From Gallibacterium faecale (lineage in GTDB: Bacteria > Pseudomonadota > Gammaproteobacteria > Enterobacterales > Pasteurellaceae): DNA of 16,516 bases. The notes under the pieces were generated by a model. It was not told the DNA's origin. It worked only from the letters and a program-made list of their open reading frames with translations, and did not search any database. The DNA lies in contig NZ_JAQIBB010000081.1 in NCBI RefSeq assembly GCF_027920745.1, positions 1-16,516 on the forward strand, written 5' to 3'. Positions 8,783 through 15,585 of this stretch are shown here, piece after piece (the stretch's first letter is position 1; every line of letters starts with the position of its first letter). The position numbers and the translations under genes were made by a program.

Positions 8783-8811
8783 TAATACTTTCAACAGCAA
8801 GGAAAGTATTA
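8783..8811. promoter_or_regulatory. 10-bp inverted repeat upstream of aceE, possible operator
   Basis: TAATACTTTC (8783-8792) and GAAAGTATTA (8802-8811) are perfect inverted copies separated by nine bases. The element covers the expected -35 region of the aceE TATAAT box. It has no T-rich tail in either direction and lies outside any gene, so an operator is more likely than a terminator. It does not resemble the known E. coli PdhR site (ATTGGT-n3-ACCAAT type). The binding protein is unknown. Confidence 0.45.
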
Positions 8812-9118
8812 AGCGACTGATAAAACATTATCTGTTAAATTAGGCCTGTGAAATCAAAGTGCAGACTTCACAATTTATTAACTAATTTTAGAAATTTTAT
8901 TAGATTTTTTGAAATAAAGATAGATAAAATTTGTTTCAAAATACCAAAATTTCCTAAAATTGTCTATTTTACAACCACCCTTTTTTAGCTATACCTATAT
9001 CTAGTAACACTAACTAGCACAAATATATCCTGCACAAAATAGCATAAAGTTTTTTCTCCTTTCTTCAATTTCATTACAATATGCTAAGTAGATCACAAAC
9101 TTTTCTGGTTAGCTTTGT

Positions 9119-10246
9119 ATGGATATCAATAAAGACATTGCACAAAAAATTGTTAATAGAGCTATGAAAATTATTCCTTACTCTATCAACGTAATGAATA
9201 AAGATGGCATCATCATTGCTTCAGGTGATACTTCAAGATTAAACCAGCGTCATACTGGAGCAATACTCTCTATTCGAGAAAATAGAATTGTAGAAATTAC
9301 CAGTGAACTCGCAAAACAGTGGAACTATGAAGCAAGAGAAGGTATCAATTTACCTATTACTTACCAGGGAAAAGTCTTAGGCGTTGTAGGCATTTCAGGA
9401 ATGCCTTCGGAAGTTAAACCTTTTGCTGAATTGGTTAAAATGACGGCTGAGCTAATTATTGAACAAGCAATTCTATTAGAACAAGAACGTTGGGAACATC
9501 GCTATAAAGAAGAATTTGTATTAAATCTATTAAATGACAACCGATCTTTCTCTGAGCTTAAACAACAAGCCTTTTTTTTTAATATCAATCTAGACTTACC
9601 TTATATCGTAGCTGTTATAAAAATTTGCCAATCTAATTCAGCAAAATTACAAGAATTGGTCACTTACCTAAATCAATCCGATTCTAGTCATCATATTGCT
9701 ATCTTATCCCTCAATACAGTGGCAATTCTACTACTCGAACATGAGATTAATCAGAAAAAATTAAATCAATTATTACCACCAAATACCTCTCTTCGTGATT
9801 ATAAAATTGCAGTTGGTGCAAAACTAGAAAATAAATTTAGTTTACATCTCTCATATAAAACAGCTTTAAGTACCTTAAAATATGGACAGCACTTTTTTCC
9901 AAAACGTTCAATCTACTTTTTTGAACAACATCAATTACCAGTTTTATTAGATAATTTAGCAGATTCATGGCAAGCAGAAGAGCTTCTTAAACCAATGCAA
10001 GGATTATATGAACAAGACCAGAATGCTCAGTTACGTAAAACACTACAGCAATATTTTTTATCAAATTGTGATCTAACTCGCACAAGTAAAAACTTATTTA
10101 TTCATATAAACACCCTACGCTATCGTTTAAAGAAAATTGAGCTGTTAACACATTTACAATTCAATAACATAAATGATCTTTTTATTTTATACTTAGGTAC
10201 TATCTTAGATAAATCGTTGTCTAAATCTACAATAAAAACTGAGTAA
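9119..10246 (+). CDS. cdaR: CdaR-family (sugar diacid / glycerate) transcriptional regulator
   Basis: CdaR (SdaR) activates genes for using galactarate, glucarate and glycerate in E. coli. The 375 residues align along their length with E. coli CdaR (385): an N-terminal sugar-diacid recognition domain (about 5-135, with the conserved segment INLPITYQGKVLGVVGISG at 76-94), a central GGDEF-like region, and a C-terminal PucR-type helix-turn-helix (about 306-345, ending HINTLRYRLKKIELLT). The start is fixed: an in-frame TAG lies at 9110-9112 and the ATG at 9119 is the first usable codon after it, although no good Shine-Dalgarno site is present. The gene is divergent from aceE and 92 bases ahead of the permease gene. 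Its neighbours suggest it controls only glycerate uptake and phosphorylation. Expect activation by glycerate or a related acid (inference). Confidence 0.92.
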   Translation: MDINKDIAQKIVNRAMKIIPYSINVMNKDGIIIASGDTSRLNQRHTGAILSIRENRIVEITSELAKQWNYEAREGINLPITYQGKVLGVVGISGMPSEVKPFAELVKMTAELIIEQAILLEQERWEHRYKEEFVLNLLNDNRSFSELKQQAFFFNINLDLPYIVAVIKICQSNSAKLQELVTYLNQSDSSHHIAILSLNTVAILLLEHEINQKKLNQLLPPNTSLRDYKIAVGAKLENKFSLHLSYKTALSTLKYGQHFFPKRSIYFFEQHQLPVLLDNLADSWQAEELLKPMQGLYEQDQNAQLRKTLQQYFLSNCDLTRTSKNLFIHINTLRYRLKKIELLTHLQFNNINDLFILYLGTILDKSLSKSTIKTE

Positions 10247-10288
10247 TTGAGTATTTTATTGGTACATATACACAAAGATCTTTTCATA

Positions 10289-10332
10289 ATAAGGAGTAAT
10301 ATCACTCTAGTTTCTCAAAAACTATAAGGAGT
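10289..10332 (+). repeat. duplicated Shine-Dalgarno motif before the permease gene
   Basis: ATAAGGAGT occurs at 10289-10297 and again at 10324-10332. The second copy is the working ribosome-binding site, with its AAGGAG ending seven bases before the ATG at 10339. The first copy has no ATG, GTG or TTG at a usable distance. CATAAT (10285-10290) overlaps the first copy and could be a -10 box for the permease and kinase genes, without a clear -35. Confidence 0.5.
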
Positions 10333-10338
10333 TTTTCT

Positions 10339-11715
10339 ATGAGTGGTATAGCATTAATTATCTGTTTTATCATAGCTATCATTATTATGATTTTGCTAAT
10401 AGCTAAATTCAAAGTCCATCCTTTCTTAGCTTTAATGGCCGTATCATTTGTATTAGCACTAATTGCTGGAATTAATCTAAGTAAAATTCCAACAATTATT
10501 GGTGAGGGTTTTAGTGGTACATTTAAGAGTATTGGTATCGTAATTATATTTGGTGCCATCATAGGTACTATCCTAGAAAAAACAGGTGCCGCGCTAAAAT
10601 TAGCTGATATTGTAGTCAGAATTGTTGGTCAGAAAAAGCCTGAACTTGCTATGTTAATTATGGGATGGATTGTAGGTATTCCAGTATTTTGCGATAGTGG
10701 ATTTGTCGTACTGAATCCTATTCGGGAAGCTATTTATAAAAAAATTTCTGCTAATCCTGTTGGTATGGCAGTTGCACTCAGTGCAGGTCTATATGCATCT
10801 CATGTATTTATTCCACCAACACCAGGTCCTATTGCCGCCGCTGGTGCAGTTGGTTTAGGGAATAATTTACTACTCGTAATCGGTATGGGTATTATTGTTT
10901 CTATCCCTGTCTTAATCGCTAGTTACTTCTTTGCTAAATACATCAGTAAAAATATTCAAATCGAAAATGACACTAGTGATGAAACACTAATAAAAAATTA
11001 TGATCAATTAATTCAACAATATGGTCCTTTACCTAATGCATTTTTAAGTTTAGCACCTATCTTTATGCCTATTTTACTCATGGCATTAGGCTCTATTGTA
11101 AAAATCATAGGTCTTACAGGTAATTTTGCAATATTCATCGGATTTCTAGGTAATCCAATTATTGCCCTCGCGGTTGGTGTTATCTTTTCTATAATTTTAC
11201 TAATTAGTACAGGAAAAATTAGTGATTTTGATAATCTCACTAACGAAACATTAAAAATTGTGGGACCAATCCTTTTTATTACTGCTGCTGGTGGTGTTTT
11301 AGGAAAAGTGATTACTGAAGCAGGTTTTGTTGAATACATTCGTCAAAATGCTCATGTAATTAGTGCCGCAGGAATTTTCTTCCCATTTATTATCTCTGCT
11401 ATTCTAAAAACAGCCCAAGGGAGTTCTACTGTCGCTATTATCACTACTGCTTCTATTATGGGGATGTTTAATGCTGGAGATTCTTTAATGAGTGCTTTAG
11501 GATTAACTTCTGAAATTGCAGCAGCACTCACAGTTATGGCAATTTCTGCTGGTGCAATGTGTGTTTCTCATGCAAATGACAGTTATTTCTGGGTAGTAAC
11601 TAACTTTACTAAACTTACTCCTCAGCAAGGTTACCGCACACAAACCACATTAACTTTTATAATGGGGATTGTTGGTATTTTAACTGTATATATACTCTCC
11701 TTAATTTTGCTGTAA
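10339..11715 (+). CDS. GntP-family permease, probably for D-glycerate
   Basis: This is an inner-membrane protein of 458 residues made almost wholly of hydrophobic segments (about twelve or more). It carries GntP-family signatures: PVFCDSGFVVL at 115-125 and HVFIPPTPGP at 155-164, plus a conserved C-terminal part with AQGSSTVA and SHANDSYFW. GntP proteins import gluconate and related sugar acids by proton symport. Its place between a CdaR-type regulator and a glycerate kinase, with no gluconate kinase near, makes glycerate the likelier substrate (inference; gluconate or another hydroxy acid cannot be excluded). AAGGAG lies seven bases before the ATG. The kinase gene starts 12 bases after its stop, so the two are co-transcribed. 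E. coli uses unrelated major-facilitator carriers (GarP, GudP) in its CdaR regulon. Confidence 0.9.
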   Translation: MSGIALIICFIIAIIIMILLIAKFKVHPFLALMAVSFVLALIAGINLSKIPTIIGEGFSGTFKSIGIVIIFGAIIGTILEKTGAALKLADIVVRIVGQKKPELAMLIMGWIVGIPVFCDSGFVVLNPIREAIYKKISANPVGMAVALSAGLYASHVFIPPTPGPIAAAGAVGLGNNLLLVIGMGIIVSIPVLIASYFFAKYISKNIQIENDTSDETLIKNYDQLIQQYGPLPNAFLSLAPIFMPILLMALGSIVKIIGLTGNFAIFIGFLGNPIIALAVGVIFSIILLISTGKISDFDNLTNETLKIVGPILFITAAGGVLGKVITEAGFVEYIRQNAHVISAAGIFFPFIISAILKTAQGSSTVAIITTASIMGMFNAGDSLMSALGLTSEIAAALTVMAISAGAMCVSHANDSYFWVVTNFTKLTPQQGYRTQTTLTFIMGIVGILTVYILSLILL

Positions 11716-11727
11716 TAAGGATTTTAA

Positions 11728-12870
11728 ATGAAGATTATTATCGCACCAGATTCTTTTAAAGAAAGTCTAACAGCTTTACAAGTTGCACAAGCAATTGAAA
11801 TCGGCTTTAAGAAAATTTTTCCTAATGCTGAATATTATAAAATTCCAATGGCTGATGGCGGAGAAGGTACTGTGCAATCATTAATTGACGTATGGCAAGG
11901 TAAATTAATGCAGACAACAGTTACTAATCCTCTAGGAAACGCCACTATTGCAGAATGGGGACTATCAGCAGATAAAAAAACTGCAATTATTGAAATGGCA
12001 GCAGCCTCAGGTTTACACCTTGTTCCAGAACCAAAACGTAATCCATTACTAACGACCAGTTATGGTACAGGAGAATTAATAAAAGCTGCACTAGATCAAG
12101 GTGTTACAAAAATTATTCTGGGCATTGGTGGCAGTGCTACCAATGATGCAGGTGTTGGAATGTTGCAAGCGTTGGGAGCTAAGTTCACTGATGCACAAGG
12201 TGAAAACTTACCTTTTGGTGGTGCTGCCCTACAACAACTACAATCTATTGAATTAGAAACATTAGATTCTCGTTTAGCTAATGTAAAATTTGAAGTTGCT
12301 TGTGATGTAGATAACCCTTTGTGTGGTGAAATTGGAGCTTCTGCGACTTTTGGTCCACAAAAAGGAGCTACCCCCGAAATGATTAAGCAACTCGATCAAG
12401 CATTAGCCCACTTTTCAGACATTGTAGAAAAAATATTTCAACGAAATATTAGTAACATTACAGGTGCAGGAGCAGCTGGAGGTATGGGGGCTGGTTTACA
12501 ACTCTTGCCTAACTGTATTCTACGTTCTGGGATAGATATTATTATTTCAGCAACACAACTAGATAAATATATCTCTCAATCAGATATTGTTATTACTGGG
12601 GAAGGACGTATTGATGGGCAAACAATTCATGGCAAAACCCCTATCGGTGTAGCTAAAGTAGCAAAAAAATTTAATAAGCCTGTTATTGCCATCGCTGGTT
12701 GTTTACGATCAGATTATGAGGTTGTATATGATGCTGGAATTGAGGCTGTCTTTCCAATTATTCGTAATGTAACAACGTTAGATGAAACTCTAGCACAAGG
12801 GCATAATAATTTAGTTTCTACAGCACAAAATATTGCTAGACTAGTTAAATTATCAATAATGCCCCATTAA
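11728..12870 (+). CDS. glxK: glycerate kinase (GlxK/GarK family)
   Basis: The enzyme phosphorylates D-glycerate with ATP; E. coli GarK and GlxK yield 2-phosphoglycerate, which enters lower glycolysis. The 380 residues match E. coli GarK (381) from end to end: start MKIIIAPDSFKESL, ADGGEGT at 42-48, GIGGSATND at 132-140, CDVDNPLCG at 192-200, FGPQKGA at 208-214, GAGAAGGMGA at 246-255 and ITGEGRID at 289-296. AAGGA sits eight bases before the ATG. It lies 12 bases behind the permease gene and ends the cluster; a long hairpin follows the stop. garK and glxK products are too alike to separate by eye, and the symbol follows Haemophilus usage. No tartronate semialdehyde reductase or glyoxylate carboligase gene is present here, so the substrate is probably imported glycerate. 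Confidence 0.95.
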   Translation: MKIIIAPDSFKESLTALQVAQAIEIGFKKIFPNAEYYKIPMADGGEGTVQSLIDVWQGKLMQTTVTNPLGNATIAEWGLSADKKTAIIEMAAASGLHLVPEPKRNPLLTTSYGTGELIKAALDQGVTKIILGIGGSATNDAGVGMLQALGAKFTDAQGENLPFGGAALQQLQSIELETLDSRLANVKFEVACDVDNPLCGEIGASATFGPQKGATPEMIKQLDQALAHFSDIVEKIFQRNISNITGAGAAGGMGAGLQLLPNCILRSGIDIIISATQLDKYISQSDIVITGEGRIDGQTIHGKTPIGVAKVAKKFNKPVIAIAGCLRSDYEVVYDAGIEAVFPIIRNVTTLDETLAQGHNNLVSTAQNIARLVKLSIMPH

Positions 12871-12881
12871 TCTAGAAAATA

Positions 12882-12911
12882 ATAGCAGTCTAATTGTAAT
12901 TAGGCTGCTAT
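12882..12911 (+). terminator. 14-bp hairpin after glxK, possible terminator
   Basis: ATAGCAG (12882-12888) pairs with CTGCTAT (12905-12911), and the stem continues inward through one T-G wobble and CTAATT/AATTAG to a nominal two-base loop. It begins 11 bases after the glxK stop. The plus-strand sequence after it is CCTCCCC, with no T run, so it is not a standard intrinsic terminator in that direction. On the minus strand it would be followed by TATTTTC. It may instead protect the 3' end of the mRNA. Confidence 0.45.
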
Positions 12912-12951
12912 CCTCCCCTAACAAACATTAGCTTTCCGATTACAAATTTTG

Positions 12952-12957
12952 TACAAT
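12952..12957 (+). promoter_or_regulatory. possible -10 box for rimO
   Basis: TACAAT lies 48 bases before the rimO start, after the glxK hairpin. The sequence 17-18 bases upstream (around TTAGCT) is a poor -35. This is the best candidate in the 135-base gap but is weak. Confidence 0.3.
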
Positions 12958-13005
12958 CTACGCCTTTTTTGAGTGATTAATCTGTTTATTTACGTATAAA
13001 AACCT

Positions 13006-14343
13006 ATGAATACTACAACTCCAAACATTGGCTTTTTAAGCCTTGGTTGTCCAAAAAATTTAGTGGATTCTGAACGTATTTTGACTGAATTACGTGCAGA
13101 AGGTTATAACATTGTTCCTACTTATGAAAACGCAGACCTTGTTATTGTCAATACCTGTGGTTTTATTGACAGCGCAGTACAAGAATCATTAGAAGCGATT
13201 GGCGAAGCGTTAGAAGAAAACGGTAAAGTGATCGTAACTGGCTGCTTAGGAGCAAAAGAGAATCAAATTCGTGAAGTTCATCCAAAAGTATTAGAAATTA
13301 CTGGACCACATAGCTATGAAGCTGTGATGAATCACGTTCATAAATATGCACCTAAACCAGAATATAATCCTTATATTAATGTCGTTCCAAAACAAGGGAT
13401 TAAGCTAACACCTAAACATTATGCGTATGTCAAAATTTCTGAAGGCTGTGATCATCGTTGTACTTTCTGCATTATTCCATCAATGCGTGGTGATTTAGAT
13501 AGTCGTCCAATTAATACAATTTTAGATGAAGCTAAACGTTTAGTTGATGCAGGTGTTAAAGAATTATTGATCGTCTCTCAAGATACTTCCGCTTATGCTT
13601 TAGATAAAAATCAAAAAGAACAAAAGTCAAAAACGGTGTTTTGGAACGGTATGCCAATCAAAAATGATTTGCTTACCCTCTGTGAACAGTTAGGTACATT
13701 AGGTGTTTGGGTACGTTTACACTACGTTTATCCTTACCCACACGTAGATAAACTTATTCCATTAATGGCACAAGGAAAAATCTTGCCTTATTTAGATATT
13801 CCGCTACAACACGCTAGTCCAAAAATCTTAAAAGCTATGAAACGTCCTGGTGCTATCGATCGTACTTTAGAAAGAATTAAACAATGGCGTGAAATCTGCC
13901 CAGAATTAACTCTACGTTCAACCTTTATCGTGGGTTTCCCTGGTGAAACTGAAGAAGATTTCCAAATGCTACTTGATTTTATTCAAGAAGCTCAACTTGA
14001 CCGCGTCGGCTGTTTTAAATTTAGTCCAGTAGAAGGTGCACCTGCAACAGAAATGGCAGATCAAGTCCCAGAAGAGGTTAAAGAAGAACGCTTCCATCGT
14101 TTTATGCAGCTACAACAACAAATTTCTGCTGCACGTTTGCAACAAAAAATCGGTAAAACTCTACCTGTGATGATTGATGAAATTGACGAAGAAGGAATTA
14201 TCGGTCGTTCAATGGCAGACGCACCAGAAATTGATGGGGTTGTTTATATTGATAATCTCAGCGAACAAAATGTTAAAATCGGCGATATTGTGATGGCTAC
14301 TATTCACAATGCTGATGAATATGATTTGTGGGCAACCATTTAA
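13006..14343 (+). CDS. rimO: ribosomal protein S12 methylthiotransferase RimO
   Basis: RimO is a radical-SAM enzyme that adds a methylthio group to the conserved aspartate (Asp89 in E. coli) of ribosomal protein S12. The 445 residues (E. coli 441) show the N-terminal UPF0004 domain with cluster-binding Cys15, Cys51 and Cys80, the radical-SAM motif CDHRCTFC with Cys148, Cys152 and Cys155, and a C-terminal TRAM domain (about 378-445). The phrase SEGCDHRCTFCIIPSMRG and the S12-type TRAM favour RimO over the tRNA enzyme MiaB. An in-frame TAA nine bases upstream leaves this ATG as the start; there is no recognisable Shine-Dalgarno site. It stands alone: a hairpin precedes its gap and a terminator follows. 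Confidence 0.97.
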   Translation: MNTTTPNIGFLSLGCPKNLVDSERILTELRAEGYNIVPTYENADLVIVNTCGFIDSAVQESLEAIGEALEENGKVIVTGCLGAKENQIREVHPKVLEITGPHSYEAVMNHVHKYAPKPEYNPYINVVPKQGIKLTPKHYAYVKISEGCDHRCTFCIIPSMRGDLDSRPINTILDEAKRLVDAGVKELLIVSQDTSAYALDKNQKEQKSKTVFWNGMPIKNDLLTLCEQLGTLGVWVRLHYVYPYPHVDKLIPLMAQGKILPYLDIPLQHASPKILKAMKRPGAIDRTLERIKQWREICPELTLRSTFIVGFPGETEEDFQMLLDFIQEAQLDRVGCFKFSPVEGAPATEMADQVPEEVKEERFHRFMQLQQQISAARLQQKIGKTLPVMIDEIDEEGIIGRSMADAPEIDGVVYIDNLSEQNVKIGDIVMATIHNADEYDLWATI

Positions 14344-14359
14344 TCTTTAAACTATATCG

Positions 14360-14408
14360 GGAGATTTGAGGATAACTTCACCAATAGCCACAAATCTCCT
14401 TTCTTTCA
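14360..14408 (+). terminator. intrinsic terminator after rimO
   Basis: GGAGATTTG (14360-14368) pairs perfectly with CAAATCTCC (14391-14399). The 22-base interior can add a few weak pairs. The stem is followed by TTTCTTTC, a U-rich tail. It starts 16 bases after the rimO stop, isolating rimO from msrAB. Confidence 0.65.
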
Positions 14409-14490
14409 CATTCACAAACTGACTAATCTGTGCTAAAACCTCTCCGTTCCTGATGAAAATAAAACGATTTTTGATAAGAGAGAGGCAGTT

Positions 14491-15474
14491 ATGACAGAAA
14501 TATCTTTCCCTTCAACTTCACAATCTATCCAACCTGCGGAAATTTACCTTGCCGGTGGGTGTTTTTGGGGATTAGAAGCCTATTTCGCAGCAATTGATGG
14601 CGTATTAGATGCAGAATCTGGTTATGCTAATGGCGACAGTGAAAATCCAAGTTATCAGCAAGTTTGTCAAGGCAGCGGACACGCTGAAACAGTTAAAGTC
14701 ACTTATGACGCCAAACAGCTTTCACTAAAAACTATCCTGGAATATTATTTTCGTGTAATAGATCCAACAAGCCTCAATAAACAAGGTCATGATCAAGGTA
14801 TTCAATATCGTACTGGTATCTACTATACCCATCCTGAACAAAAGCCGATTATTGATGCAGCCATGGCCCAAGAGCAAACTAAATGGCAGCAACCGTTAGT
14901 CGTTGAAGTTCAGCCATTACAAAGTTATTACCCTGCCGAAGAATACCACCAAGATTATTTAGCAAAAAATCCTAATGGATATTGTCATATTGACTTACGT
15001 AAAGCCGAAGAAGTCATTATTGACGCTGATAAATACACTAAGCCAACTGATGCTGAGATTCAGCAGAAATTAACGGCTGAAGCGTTTAATGTTACTCAAC
15101 AAAATGGTACAGAACGCCCTTTCTCTAATCGCTACTGGAATTTTTTCGAGCCTGGGCTATATGTCGATATTATTAGCGGCGAACAATTATTTGCTTCCAA
15201 TGATAAATTTCCTTCTGAGTGTGGCTGGCCAAGTTTTACCAAACCAATTGCTGCAGATGTTGTAGTTTATCATCGCGATACTAGCCATGGCATGATACGC
15301 ACAGAAGTCCGCTCTCGAGTTGCTGATGCCCATTTAGGTCACGTATTTGAAGATGGTCCTCAGGATAAAGGAGGATTACGTTATTGCATTAATAGTGCTG
15401 CTCTACGTTTTATTCCATTACAGCAATTAGTTGCAGAAGGCTATGCTTATCTTTATAAGCGGATTAATAAATAG
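14491..15474 (+). CDS. msrAB: bifunctional methionine sulfoxide reductase MsrA-MsrB
   Basis: The fused enzyme reduces both stereoisomers of oxidised methionine: S by the MsrA half, R by the MsrB half. In the 327 residues MsrA covers about 16-170, with catalytic Cys24 in GGCFWG and probable resolving Cys165 in NGYCHID. MsrB covers about 193-320, with GCGWPSF-like ECGWPSF holding probable recycling Cys244 and catalytic Cys299 in RYCIN, 55 residues apart. The MsrB half has no CxxC zinc pairs. There is no signal peptide: the N-terminus is polar and an in-frame stop lies at 14434-14436 with no earlier start after it, so the enzyme should be cytosolic, whereas neisserial and some related fusions are exported. 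GAGAGG precedes the ATG by five bases. Flanked by a terminator and the metF promoter, it is probably monocistronic. Confidence 0.97.
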   Translation: MTEISFPSTSQSIQPAEIYLAGGCFWGLEAYFAAIDGVLDAESGYANGDSENPSYQQVCQGSGHAETVKVTYDAKQLSLKTILEYYFRVIDPTSLNKQGHDQGIQYRTGIYYTHPEQKPIIDAAMAQEQTKWQQPLVVEVQPLQSYYPAEEYHQDYLAKNPNGYCHIDLRKAEEVIIDADKYTKPTDAEIQQKLTAEAFNVTQQNGTERPFSNRYWNFFEPGLYVDIISGEQLFASNDKFPSECGWPSFTKPIAADVVVYHRDTSHGMIRTEVRSRVADAHLGHVFEDGPQDKGGLRYCINSAALRFIPLQQLVAEGYAYLYKRINK

Positions 15475-15517
15475 TTAATTATGAATTAAATTCATTTTAA
15501 AACTGAAAATTATTAAA

Positions 15518-15546
15518 TTGACGCAACTCTAAAATATCCCTATTTT
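15518..15546 (+). promoter_or_regulatory. sigma-70 promoter of metF
   Basis: TTGACG (15518-15523; five of six consensus bases) is followed after exactly 17 bases by TATTTT (15541-15546; four of six). The RNA start would be near 15553, giving a leader of about 33 bases. The -10 box touches the first of three met boxes. A weak AT-rich hairpin (ATGAA 15481-15485 / TTCAT 15491-15495, then TTTAA) just upstream might end msrAB transcripts. Confidence 0.65.
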
Positions 15547-15569
15547 AATGTCTAGACGGCTAAACATCT
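15546..15569 (+). promoter_or_regulatory. MetJ operator: three tandem met boxes
   Basis: Three adjacent 8-mers align with the known met box AGACGTCT: TAATGTCT (15546-15553, 5 of 8), AGACGGCT (15554-15561, 7 of 8) and AAACATCT (15562-15569, 6 of 8). MetJ with S-adenosylmethionine binds two or more tandem boxes cooperatively. Placement over the -10 box and start point of the metF promoter is ideal for repression. Confidence 0.8.
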
Positions 15570-15585
15570 AAATAAGGAGAATAAT

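Larger units (their letters stand above)
8741..9118. other. divergent intergenic region aceE / cdaR
   Basis: This 378-base, very AT-rich spacer has no convincing gene. It must hold the promoters of aceE (leftward) and cdaR (rightward). On the aceE side are a TATAAT box and a 10-bp inverted repeat. Further in there is an inverted repeat with TGTGAA (8847-8852) and TTCACA (8867-8872). On the cdaR side there is a CTAGT / ACTAG dyad (9001-9017) and a possible -10 box TACAAT at 9075-9080 without a clear -35. Confidence 0.6.

Noticed and set aside
8757..8843. 28-codon reading frame on the plus strand in the aceE-cdaR spacer
   Set aside because: No ribosome-binding site, no recognisable sequence, and it runs through the aceE promoter elements.
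8847..8872. TGTGA...TCACA pair resembling a CRP site
   Set aside because: The half-sites are 16 bases apart instead of six, so CRP could not bind it as a normal site.
10247..10338. Riboswitch or long leader before the permease gene
   Set aside because: Only 92 bases, with no stable stem structure apart from the duplicated ribosome-binding motif.
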